From Micromonospora sp. WMMD961 (GTDB lineage: Bacteria > Actinomycetota > Actinomycetes > Mycobacteriales > Micromonosporaceae), in assembly GCF_029626145.1 (NCBI RefSeq), contig NZ_JARUBJ010000002.1, forward strand, positions 3,569,501-3,633,500: a stretch of DNA of 64,000 nucleotides. Reading direction: 5' to 3'. This document shows positions 32,420 through 40,163 of the stretch, piece after piece. The notes under the pieces were generated by a model, which saw only the letters and a program-made list of their open reading frames with translations, had not been told where the DNA came from and searched no databases. How positions within the stretch are numbered: position 1 is the first letter of the stretch; each line of letters starts with the position of its first letter. Position numbers and translations under genes: made by a program.

Positions 32420-33862
32420 GTGGTGAGCGAACGAGGCAAGGTGGGGCCGGTGCACAAGGTGCACAAGGGGCTCACGGCCGATGGCGCCGGTCTGGCCGGC
32501 GACCGGGTCGTGGCCGCGGGCAGCGCTGCCCGGGTGCTGGTCGCCGCCACCGCCCGGGCGCTGCGCGGAGCGGACTGCGCCGACCTCGGGCAGACCGGAC
32601 CCACATCACGCTTCCCCGGTGCCCCGGAACCGGTACGCCGTGCCGCGGTCACCCGGGCCGCCGGACGGGTCGCCCTCACCGTCGAGCAGGTCGACGAGGT
32701 GGACGCCGCTCGGATCGCCCGATGGTTCGTCGACCAGTACCCCCGACAGCGCTACCCCGGCGTGCTGATCGGGTCTCCGCACGGCGGCCTGGCACACCTG
32801 GCGGTAGCTCTCGGCGTGCCGTGGCTGCCGGCCAGCTTCGAGATGAGCGTGCACTGGTCCGACGGAGCGGTGGACCGCCCGGCGGACGCCCTGGAGCACG
32901 GGGCGGCGCTCGCCACCCGGCTGCTCGCCGGCAACGCCGACCTGCACCTGCGCCAGGTGCACTGCCCGGCCAGCCGTGGCCCGCTGACCGGGGCGACCGT
33001 GGCGCTGGCCGCCGCGTGGAGGGCGCTGCCGGCCGCGTACGCGCGGTTCCTGGCCGACCGGCTGCTCCCCGGTGCCCCCGTGGTGCTGGTCCGCGACGCG
33101 CGCACCTGGCCGGTCCTGGAACACACTGCCGGGCACAGCTTCCAGGTCGGCTGCCCGGCCAGCGGGCTGGACCCGGTGGACTTCCACCCGGACAGCCACG
33201 CGCTGCGGCAGGTTCTACGCTCCGTCGGCGGCGACGCGACCCGGTGGGCGCCGCCGGAGGTGTCCGTACCGTCGGGTAACGCCGAGCACGGCGTCGACCC
33301 GGGCTTCGAGCTGGCCGCGCGGGACTGGTCCGCGCGCCACCAGCACCCGATGCACCGGGTGCTGGTACCCCGACCGGCGGCACTGAGCGCGGGCGTCGCC
33401 GACCTCTACCGACGGTGGCTGCGCGCCGCCGGCAAGACCGGTGACCGGCTGGTGGTGGAGTGCGGACGCCTGCTCGATCCGTGGCAGGTGGTGCGGGCGG
33501 GGCTGGTGCCGTACTGGTGCGAGAACGCCACCCGGCGCAGCGTCGACGAGGCCGAGTGGTGGCTGGCCGGCAGCGAGGCGTTCAGCTCGGTGGACGTGTT
33601 GCCCGAGCCGCCCGGGATGCGCTCGCCCGCCCTGGCCGGGCTGCCGCAGTGGCTGGCCGTGGCCGGGTTCGGGCGGCGGCGTCGGGCGTTGGACCGGGGC
33701 ACCGCACGCGGTTACCCGGTGACGTCCGTGCCGACCCGCCGGGCCACCGAGGTCCTACGAGCCCAGCCGTACGACCTGCCCGTGCCGCCCCCGCTCGGGG
33801 CCGCCGAGGCACTCGCCGTGCTCCGGGACAGCGGCGGCCACCAGGGGTTGTTGGTCTCCTGA
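32420..33862 (+). CDS. Unrecognised protein, about 480 aa
   Basis: A soluble protein with a possible alpha/beta core. Near residue 115 it reads RYPGVLIGSPHGGLAHLAVA, LGVPWLPASF, where GSPHGG resembles an oxyanion or nucleophile loop, and later parts are HTAGHSFQVGCPASGLDPVD, HRVLVPRPAALSAGVADLYR, and GDRLVVECGRLLDPWQVVRA. Tryptophans and histidines are frequent. I do not recognise the family, and a hydrolase-like fold is only a suggestion. The start is doubtful: GTG 32420/32423 was chosen because the conserved-looking sequence begins there (VSERGKVGPVHKVHKGLT). No strong ribosome binding site is visible. Divergent from the CDGSH gene. Confidence 0.6.
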   Translation: MVSERGKVGPVHKVHKGLTADGAGLAGDRVVAAGSAARVLVAATARALRGADCADLGQTGPTSRFPGAPEPVRRAAVTRAAGRVALTVEQVDEVDAARIARWFVDQYPRQRYPGVLIGSPHGGLAHLAVALGVPWLPASFEMSVHWSDGAVDRPADALEHGAALATRLLAGNADLHLRQVHCPASRGPLTGATVALAAAWRALPAAYARFLADRLLPGAPVVLVRDARTWPVLEHTAGHSFQVGCPASGLDPVDFHPDSHALRQVLRSVGGDATRWAPPEVSVPSGNAEHGVDPGFELAARDWSARHQHPMHRVLVPRPAALSAGVADLYRRWLRAAGKTGDRLVVECGRLLDPWQVVRAGLVPYWCENATRRSVDEAEWWLAGSEAFSSVDVLPEPPGMRSPALAGLPQWLAVAGFGRRRRALDRGTARGYPVTSVPTRRATEVLRAQPYDLPVPPPLGAAEALAVLRDSGGHQGLLVS

Positions 33863-34085
33863 GACGGAGCACGCCGAAACATCCTCGCGAACCCGGGGTC
33901 CCGTGATTGAGTACCTACGGAGCGGGAACATCGCTGGCTGCGACGGCCTGATTGCGCTGCGTGGACGCGGTGTCGCCCGCTGGCATCCCAGTCACTGACC
34001 CACTTTTCCGGCCCGGTGCGTGGCTCGACCACGCGCACGACCGGTTTCCCGATCCGGGCGGGGGACCTTCCTGAGGGAGGCGCGG

Positions 34086-35228
34086 ATGTTCGGACAGACG
34101 AGCACGACCACGACCACACCACCACCCACCGATCGAGGTCTGGAGGACCTCGACGCGGCGGCACTGGCGTACGCGGCCCGGATCGAAGGGCTGCCGCCGG
34201 AGCGACACGGGGAGGCCCGCGACGACCTCGTGCGCTTCGCGCTTCCCTTCGCCGGGCGGCTGGCCCGCCGGTACCGGGGCCGTGGGGAGCCCCTGGAGGA
34301 CCTGGAGCAGGTGGCCCGACTGGGACTGGTCAACGCTGTCGACCGGTATGACCCGGAACGGGGGTCCTTCACCGCGTACGCCGCGATCACCATCGTGGGC
34401 GAGATCAAACGGCACTTCCGCGACCGCACCTGGGGCGTCCACGTACCCCGCCGGCTGCGCGACCTGATCCTCGAAGTGGGACAGGCCACCGCCGCGCTGA
34501 CCAGTGAGCTGTCCCGGGCCCCGTCGGTGGCCGAGCTGTCGGCCCGACTGGAGACCCCGGAGGAGGAGATCCTCGCCGCGCTGGAGTCGGCGGCCGGCTA
34601 CAGCCCGGCCTCCCTCAACGCCCCGGTCGGCGGGGAGAGCTCCGCGGAGTTCGGTGACCTGGTCGGCGAATCGGACAACGCGCTGGAGTCGGTCGACGAC
34701 CGGGTCACGGTGAGCGGCCTGCTGCACCGGCTGCCCTGGCGTGAGCGGCGCATCCTGGCCATGCGCTTCTACGGCAACCAGACCCAGGCGGAGATCGCCG
34801 CCCGGTTCGGCATCTCGCAGATGCACGTCTCCCGGCTGCTGTCGCGAGCGCTCACCTGGCTGCGTCAGGCGATGCTCGCCGACGCACCACCGCCGTGGCA
34901 GAACGGCGCCGCCGAGCCCGATCCGGGCAAGACCCGGATCTCGGTCAAGCAGAACGGCGACCGGGTGGTGGTCGAGGTCGGCGGCGAGATCGACCGCGAC
35001 GGCGCGGACCAACTGCGCCGGGCCATGCTGGAGGCGGTCACCGGCCAGCCCAGCGAGGTGGTCGTCGACCTGGTCGGCGCGGGCGGGTTCGATGCCGGCG
35101 GGATAGCCGCCCTGATGGCCGGGCGGGACGCGGCGGAGCGGACCGGCGTGCCGCTGCGCCTGACCCGGGTTCAGCCCGCGGTACGCCGTTCGCTCACCGC
35201 CGCCGGACTGGCCCCGGCCCGGGACTGA
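34086..35228 (+). CDS. SigB/SigF/SigG-family sigma factor fused to a C-terminal STAS domain
   Basis: 380 aa. Residues 15-265 are a full group-3 sigma factor: region 2 with EPLEDLEQVARLGLVNAVDR and FTAYAAITIVGEIKRHFRDR, region 3 with VPRRLRDLILEVGQATAALT, region 4 with LPWRERRILAMRFYGNQTQA and the helix-turn-helix IAARFGISQMHVSRLLSRAL. Residues 283-375 are a STAS (anti-anti-sigma) domain (RVVVEVGGEIDRDGADQLRR, EVVVDLVGAGGFDAGGIAAL). In ordinary anti-anti-sigma proteins the last block reads D-S-S-G; here it is D336-A-G-G, so the phospho-accepting Ser is absent. GAGGGAGG before ATG 34086 fixes the start. It probably directs the SigB-type promoters listed in this window. Confidence 0.9.
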   Translation: MFGQTSTTTTTPPPTDRGLEDLDAAALAYAARIEGLPPERHGEARDDLVRFALPFAGRLARRYRGRGEPLEDLEQVARLGLVNAVDRYDPERGSFTAYAAITIVGEIKRHFRDRTWGVHVPRRLRDLILEVGQATAALTSELSRAPSVAELSARLETPEEEILAALESAAGYSPASLNAPVGGESSAEFGDLVGESDNALESVDDRVTVSGLLHRLPWRERRILAMRFYGNQTQAEIAARFGISQMHVSRLLSRALTWLRQAMLADAPPPWQNGAAEPDPGKTRISVKQNGDRVVVEVGGEIDRDGADQLRRAMLEAVTGQPSEVVVDLVGAGGFDAGGIAALMAGRDAAERTGVPLRLTRVQPAVRRSLTAAGLAPARD

Positions 35229-35260
35229 ACCACCCGCTCGGGGCCGAGCCGCCGGGCCGT

Positions 35261-35350
35261 GAGCCGCCGGGCAGGGCTCCGCCCGCGACCGAGCCGCCCG
35301 GCAGGGCTCCGCCCGCGACCGAGCCGCCCGGCGGGGCTCCGCCCGCGACC
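35261..35350 (+). repeat. Three tandem copies of a 30-bp unit
   Basis: Three contiguous 30-bp copies start at 35261, 35291 and 35321; each contains GCAGGGCTCCGCCCGCGACC (the third has GG in place of AG) and begins with GAGCCG. A partial fourth copy begins at 35351 and a partial one precedes at 35245. The array starts 32 bp after the sigma-STAS stop codon and ends before the oxidase terminator. The 30-bp period keeps any frame open, but no start codon or gene signal supports coding. Confidence 0.9.
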
Positions 35351-35395
35351 GAGCCGCTGGTCCGCGACGGCAGCGCGCTGATCGGGACGAACGAC

Positions 35396-35426
35396 GAGGG
35401 CCGGCACCCAGCGGGTGTCGGCCCTC
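35396..35426 (-). terminator. Terminator hairpin of the cytochrome oxidase gene
   Basis: GAGGGCCGGCACCC (35396-35409) and GGGTGTCGGCCCTC (35413-35426) form a 14-bp stem with one mismatch and an AGC loop, 14 bp beyond the stop of the minus-strand oxidase gene. Confidence 0.9.
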
Positions 35427-35440
35427 TCGGCGTACGCCGG

Positions 35441-37432
35441 TCAGCGTTCTTCCGGGTTGCCGTCGCTGTGCGGGTGCCGCCAGCGTTCGTGCGGCTTCGG
35501 CGCGTCCTCGGCGTCCTTCGGTGAATCGCTCTGCTCGAAGCTCGGCCGGCGGACGCCCTCGGGCTCCGGCACGTCCACCGGACGGGCACCTGAGCGCGGC
35601 GTGGGCTGGTAGTCGACCGCGTCCCGGGCGCCGTGCGCGCCCTCTGCGGCCGGCGATTCCGGGGCGTGGTGTTCCATCCGCAGTTCGTCGGCGAACTGCT
35701 GCGGCGGCTTCGTGGTGCGCTGCGGCAGGTCCCGGCCCAGGTCGGCGACGAGTGGGCCGTACTTCAGGTCGAACGCGGGGCGCTCGGACCGGATCCGGGG
35801 CATCCGGTCGAAGTTGCGCAGCGGCGGGGGGCAACTGGTGGCCCATTCGAGGGAGTTGCCGAAGCCCCACGGGTCGTCCACCGTCACCATCGCCCCGTAG
35901 CGCCACGACTTCCAGGCGTTGTAGATGAAGAACAGGGTGGACGCGCCGAGGACGAACGAGAAGATCGTGGAGATCGTGTTCAGTGTGGTGAAGCCGTCGC
36001 TGGGCAGGTAGTCGGCGTAGCGGCGCGGCATGCCCTCGCTGCCCAGCCAGTGGTGCACCAGGAAGGTGCCGTGGAAGCCGATGAACATCGTCCAGAAGTG
36101 CGCCTTGCCGAGCCGCTCGTCCAGCAGTCGCCCGGTCATCTTCGGCCACCAGAAGTAGTAGCCGCCGAAGAGGGCGAAGACCACGGTGCCGAACACCACG
36201 TAGTGGAAGTGCGCCACGACGAAGTAACTGTCGTGGGTGTGCCAGTCGACCGGCGGGCTGGCCAGCAGCACCCCGGTGAGACCGCCGAGCAGGAAGGTGA
36301 CCAGGAAGCCGATGGCGAACAGCATCGGCGTCTCGAAGGTGAGCTGGCCCTTCCACATGGTGCCGATCCAGTTGAAGAACTTCACACCGGTGGGAACCGC
36401 GATCAGGTAGCTGAGGATGCTGAAGAACGGCAGCAGCACCTGACCGGTGGCGAACATGTGGTGCGCCCAGACCGTCATGGACAGCACGGTGATCGCGACG
36501 GTGGCCAGCACGATACCGGTGTAGCCGAAGAGCGGCTTGCGGGAGAAGACCGGGATGATCTCGGTGATGATGCCGAAGAACGGCAACGCGATGATGTACA
36601 CCTCGGGGTGGCCGAAGAACCAGAACAGGTGCTGCCAGAGCATCGGCCCACCGGTCGCGGCGTCGTAGACGTGCGCGTTGAGCAGCCGGTCGGCCGACAA
36701 CGCCAGCAGCGCGGCGGCCAGCAGCGGGAACACCAGGATCACCAGGACGCTGGTGAACAGCATGTTCCAGGTGAAGATCGGCATCCGGAACATGGTCATG
36801 CCGGGGGCGCGCAGGGTCAGGATCGTGGTGATCAGGTTGACCGCGCCGAGGATGGTGCCGAGCCCGGAGACGACCAGACCGAGCACCCACATGTTCGCGC
36901 CCACGCCGGGGGAGTTCTCGACGCTGCTCAGGGGGGTGTACGCCGTCCAGCCGAAGTCCGCCGACCCCTGTGGGGTGAGGAAGCCGCCGACCACCATCAG
37001 CCCGCCGAACAGGTACAGCCAGTAGGCCAGCGCGTTGAGGCGGGGGAACGACACGTCCGGCGCGCCGATCTGGATCGGCACGATGTAGTTGGCGAACCCG
37101 AACGCCGCCGGCGTGGCGAACAGCAGCAGCATCACCGCGCCGTGTGAGGTGAAGAGCTGGTTGTACTGCTCAGGGGCCAGAAACTGCATCCCCGGGCGGG
37201 CCAGTTCGGCGCGCATCACCATCGCCTCCAGGCCGGCCAGAATGAAGAAGCCGAAGGAGGTCAGCAGGTACAGCAGGCCGATCTGTTTGTGATCTGTGGT
37301 GGCCAGGAACTTGATCAACGAGTTGCCGGGGACCGGTGTCCGGACCGCTCCCGGGAAGCCCCCGAACCGGGCCGGTGCCAGGATCGCCGGGCCCCGATCG
37401 CGACCGGGTTCCGTGGTTACCCGCTTGGGCAT
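35441..37432 (-). CDS. ctaD: Cytochrome c oxidase subunit I (aa3 type), stand-alone copy
   Basis: 663-aa membrane protein of the haem-copper oxidase that reduces oxygen to water and pumps protons. Twelve helices carry the metal ligands: SHGAVMLLLFATPAAFGFAN (low-spin haem His), WFFGHPEVYIIALPFFGIIT (CuB His and the cross-linked Tyr), TVWAHHMFATG (CuB His pair) and SYFVVAHFHYVVFG (haem ligands). It is 80-100 residues longer than usual because of a hydrophilic C-terminal tail (after about 560) rich in Pro, Glu and His. Subunits II and III are not next to it, so it must assemble with products of another locus or form an alternative oxidase. A SigB-type promoter lies upstream. Confidence 0.95.
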   Translation of the reverse strand: MPKRVTTEPGRDRGPAILAPARFGGFPGAVRTPVPGNSLIKFLATTDHKQIGLLYLLTSFGFFILAGLEAMVMRAELARPGMQFLAPEQYNQLFTSHGAVMLLLFATPAAFGFANYIVPIQIGAPDVSFPRLNALAYWLYLFGGLMVVGGFLTPQGSADFGWTAYTPLSSVENSPGVGANMWVLGLVVSGLGTILGAVNLITTILTLRAPGMTMFRMPIFTWNMLFTSVLVILVFPLLAAALLALSADRLLNAHVYDAATGGPMLWQHLFWFFGHPEVYIIALPFFGIITEIIPVFSRKPLFGYTGIVLATVAITVLSMTVWAHHMFATGQVLLPFFSILSYLIAVPTGVKFFNWIGTMWKGQLTFETPMLFAIGFLVTFLLGGLTGVLLASPPVDWHTHDSYFVVAHFHYVVFGTVVFALFGGYYFWWPKMTGRLLDERLGKAHFWTMFIGFHGTFLVHHWLGSEGMPRRYADYLPSDGFTTLNTISTIFSFVLGASTLFFIYNAWKSWRYGAMVTVDDPWGFGNSLEWATSCPPPLRNFDRMPRIRSERPAFDLKYGPLVADLGRDLPQRTTKPPQQFADELRMEHHAPESPAAEGAHGARDAVDYQPTPRSGARPVDVPEPEGVRRPSFEQSDSPKDAEDAPKPHERWRHPHSDGNPEER

Positions 37433-37473
37433 GGCTGTTCACCCCGTCGTGACGGCAGAAAGGACGAGCGTGC

Positions 37474-37499
37474 CTACCCGACCCTCTCCCCATGTAACC
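37474..37499 (-). promoter_or_regulatory. SigB/SigF-type promoter of the oxidase subunit I gene
   Basis: On the minus strand: GGTTA, 15-bp spacer, GGGTAG, with the -10 about 41 nt before the ATG at 37432. The form matches SigB/SigF-type stress promoters (GGTTT or GTTT with GGGTAC/T). Confidence 0.7.
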
Positions 37500-37556
37500 A
37501 GCCCAGAGCGGTAATTTCGGTCAGATCGCCAGTACCGGCGCGCACACCCCGACCGC

Positions 37557-38279
37557 TCAGGTCGCCGGCAACATCGCCCAGACGGCCTTGCCCTGACCGG
37601 CCGGCACGCTGCCCCACCGCTGGGCCAGCTCCCGGACCAGCATCAACCCCCGGCCACCCTCGGCGTGCAGGTCCGTCCCACCCGGCTGGGCCTGGGCACT
37701 GCTGCCGTCCACCACCGCCAGGTGCAGATACGGTCGGCGCAGGGTCACCGTCACCTGCATCGGGGTGCCCGCGTGCCGCACCACGTTGCCGACCAGTTCG
37801 CTGAGCACCAACGCGGCCGGGCCGGACGCGTTGGGCAGGTTCCACCGTGCGCACGCGTCGGTCACCAGTTCCCGGGCCCGCCGGCACGCCTCGGCCACCG
37901 GCTCCAGCCGGGTCCGCATCCGCAGCGTGGCACCCGCCATCCGGGTGGCCTCCGCGCAGTCCGCAGTGACCGGGACCACCCGGCAGGTGGTCGACTCGGA
38001 CAGCCAGCGCGCGGCGACCGGCGACGGGCTGCAGAGCACCACCGGCACCGCCGGCCACTCCTCGGCGCGACGGGCGGTCGCCGCGAAGACGGACAGCGCG
38101 AGCCTGTCCTCGACGCTCACCTCGGCCATATCGATCACCAACGCCTCCGGTTGGCCGACCAGGGCGTCGTCGAGTGCCTGGTGCACCGAGCGCATGGTGC
38201 CCAGATGCAGTGCACCGGCGAGTCGGACGACCGCCACCGGTGCCGTGCAGCGCACCTCGCAGGTGATCCGGCTCGACAT
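37557..38279 (-). CDS. STAS domain fused to a HATPase (anti-sigma-type kinase) domain
   Basis: 240 aa. Residues 1-110 form a STAS fold (ITCEVRCTAPVAVVRLAGAL, ALVIDMAEVSVEDRLALSVF) in which the usual phospho-Ser site is replaced by E57-D58-R59. Residues of about 125-240 form a GHKL ATPase of RsbW type: N-box AALVLSELVGNVVRHAG (Glu161, Asn165), then HLAVVDGS and the lid GGRGLMLVRELAQRWGSVPA. RsbW-type domains bind and block SigB-like sigma factors or phosphorylate anti-anti-sigma proteins. Fused to its own STAS, it may be self-regulating. The start at 38279 has GAGGATACC upstream. Its own SigB-type promoter suggests feedback control. Confidence 0.85.
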   Translation of the reverse strand: MSSRITCEVRCTAPVAVVRLAGALHLGTMRSVHQALDDALVGQPEALVIDMAEVSVEDRLALSVFAATARRAEEWPAVPVVLCSPSPVAARWLSESTTCRVVPVTADCAEATRMAGATLRMRTRLEPVAEACRRARELVTDACARWNLPNASGPAALVLSELVGNVVRHAGTPMQVTVTLRRPYLHLAVVDGSSAQAQPGGTDLHAEGGRGLMLVRELAQRWGSVPAGQGKAVWAMLPAT

Positions 38280-38317
38280 CGGTATCCTCGATTCGCTGCT
38301 GGGTCGGGAGCTCCCCA

Positions 38318-38344
38318 CTACCCGGGGCCGCCCGGCGTCAAACC
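38318..38344 (-). promoter_or_regulatory. SigB/SigF-type promoter of the STAS-HATPase gene
   Basis: On the minus strand: GGTTT, 16-bp spacer, GGGTAG, with the -10 ending 38 nt before the ATG. This is one of the two best matches to the SigB/SigF consensus in the window. Confidence 0.78.
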
Positions 38345-38390
38345 GGACCAACGGCGGAGCGAGGAGGCTCACCGGCCGCATCGGTGCAGG

Positions 38391-38849
38391 TCACGGCCGA
38401 GGTCGCCCGGTCAGGACGCCCAACGCGATCATGCCGACGCCGAGGCCCAGGTGTAGCCAGCCGTCCGCGTCGTTGACCGGCAGAACGTTCGCCCCGGTGT
38501 CGCGGTCCACCGCCAGACCGTAGAGCCAGAGCACCAGGTAGACGGCACCGCCGCCGATCAGGAACGTCCGTGCCCCGACGACCGTCCGTGCCAGCACCAG
38601 ACCCGCCACCCCGGACGCCAGGTGCACCAGGTTGTGCAGCACGGACACCTGGAAGACACCGAACAGGTACGCGCCCGAGCCGTGGCCGGCGAAGCGCAGG
38701 TCGTGCATCCCGCTGGTGATGCCGGGAACGAAGCCGAGCACGCCGATCAACAGGAACAGCACGCCCACCGTTGCCGCCGCGCGCCGGACCGGCGCCTTGC
38801 CGTCGGCCGGGTTGGGTCGGGCCCGGGCGTGGGCCATCGGTCCGACCAT
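38391..38849 (-). CDS. DUF4383 membrane protein
   Basis: 152 aa with four membrane helices: AATVGVLFLLIGVLGFVPGI, LFGVFQVSVLHNLVHLASGV, RTFLIGGGAVYLVLWLYGLA and LHLGLGVGMIALGVLTG. The motif FQVSVLHNLVHLASGVAGLV and the NDADGWLHLGLG block are diagnostic of DUF4383, a conserved actinobacterial membrane family without known role, often stress-regulated. The ATG at 38849 has GAGGAG 8 nt upstream and was chosen over the long arginine-rich upstream frame. It ends 46 bp before the STAS-HATPase promoter. Confidence 0.88.
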   Translation of the reverse strand: MVGPMAHARARPNPADGKAPVRRAAATVGVLFLLIGVLGFVPGITSGMHDLRFAGHGSGAYLFGVFQVSVLHNLVHLASGVAGLVLARTVVGARTFLIGGGAVYLVLWLYGLAVDRDTGANVLPVNDADGWLHLGLGVGMIALGVLTGRPRP

Positions 38850-38926
38850 TCCCCGGCTCCTCGCTGCGCGGCGGGTACGAGCGCTGCCGCCTACCCACCG
38901 CGGTCGCCGACAAACGCCGCCGACGG

Positions 38927-40084
38927 TCAGGCCGGCAGCAGCCTGGACGCGCTGGACAGGTGACGGACCCGCTCGTACAGCTCCACGTAACGTCGGGCCA
39001 TCACCGCCGGGGTGAACCGCTGCGCGGCCACCCGCCGACACTCGTCCGGGTCGAGCAGGTCGACGGCGAGCACGAGATCGGCCAACTCCTCCTCCTCGGC
39101 GGTGAGCAGCCCGGTCCGGCCGTGCTCGATCAGCTCCGGCAGGCAACCCCGGGAGGTCGCCACCACCGGCGTACCCAGGGCGAGCGACTCGACCACCGCC
39201 GTGCCGCCGGGCTCCTCCCAGCGCAGCGGGAACAGCGACGCGCGGGCGCTGGCGAGCAGGTCGTCCCGCTCCTGACCGGCCACCGTGCCGACCCAGCGGA
39301 CCAGGTCACCGTCGACGTGCGGCGCCACCTCGTCGAGGAAGAACCGCACGTCCGGGTTCTGTCGGGCCTCGTCGCCGGCCGCAGCCAGGTCGGCCGGCCG
39401 GTGGTACGGGCCCACGGGACCGGCCAGGACCAGCGGGAACCCGACCCGGTGGGCCAGTCGGGCACCCACGTCCTGCCCCTTGCCCGGGTTGATGCGGCCC
39501 AGGATGAGCAGGTGCTCGCCCTTCTCCGGTCGGGGCCGGCGGTCGGCGTCGACGGCGAGCGGCGTGGACAGGTGCACGTGCCCCACCGAGTGCTCCCGCA
39601 GCGCCAGCGGGGCCCGGGCCAGCTGCGACGCGGAGACCCCGTTGACCCGGACCCGGTCGCCACCGTCCAGGCTGCCGTACAGCGCCGGATGCTTGGCCAG
39701 GTCCCAGTGCAGGGTGTGCAGGGTCGGCGGTCCGCTCGGCCCCATCGCGGCGAGCGTGGCCAGGCCGACCGCCTCCACGTGGTCGTGCACCAGGTCGATG
39801 TCGTCGCGGGAGTGCAGCTCGCGGACCACCCCGGCCAGGTGCGCCTGGGCGACACCGCAGACCTGGTTGTACGGCCGCTGCAGCGAGGCGAACTGCCCGT
39901 CGGCGTAGACCGACACCCGCTCGTCCACCGGCAGGGTGCTGCTGCCCACCGAGGCGAGGACCACCCGTACGCCCAGTCGTCGCAGCTCCGGCACGAGCGT
40001 GGCGATCACGTTCTCGATGCCGCCGTAGCCGGGCGGTGGCACGGACAGCCACGGCCCGGCGTTCATCAGCACGGTGAGGCTCAT
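38927..40084 (-). CDS. GT4-family glycosyltransferase
   Basis: 385-aa cytoplasmic or membrane-associated glycosyltransferase of GT-B fold. N-terminal glycine-rich loop PPGYGGIENVIATLVPELRR (about 17-36) and IDLVHDHVEAVG; C-terminal donor site LILGRINPGKGQDVGARLAH, with the phosphate-binding and Glu motifs EEPGGTAVVESLALGTPVVA and GCLPELIEHGRTGLL. The pattern suits transfer from a nucleotide sugar with retention. AAGGGACG before the ATG supports the start. The next gene upstream on the same strand is GpgS-like (80 bp), so both may build the same sugar product, with the divergent Gfo/Idh/MocA-MDR pair. Confidence 0.9.
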   Translation of the reverse strand: MSLTVLMNAGPWLSVPPPGYGGIENVIATLVPELRRLGVRVVLASVGSSTLPVDERVSVYADGQFASLQRPYNQVCGVAQAHLAGVVRELHSRDDIDLVHDHVEAVGLATLAAMGPSGPPTLHTLHWDLAKHPALYGSLDGGDRVRVNGVSASQLARAPLALREHSVGHVHLSTPLAVDADRRPRPEKGEHLLILGRINPGKGQDVGARLAHRVGFPLVLAGPVGPYHRPADLAAAGDEARQNPDVRFFLDEVAPHVDGDLVRWVGTVAGQERDDLLASARASLFPLRWEEPGGTAVVESLALGTPVVATSRGCLPELIEHGRTGLLTAEEEELADLVLAVDLLDPDECRRVAAQRFTPAVMARRYVELYERVRHLSSASRLLPA

Positions 40085-40163
40085 CCGGCTCGTCCCTTCC
40101 GGCCGTGCGCTGGTACTTCGATCCCCGACCGCGGGGGTCGCGGGATCGGCTGACCGCTCGTGC

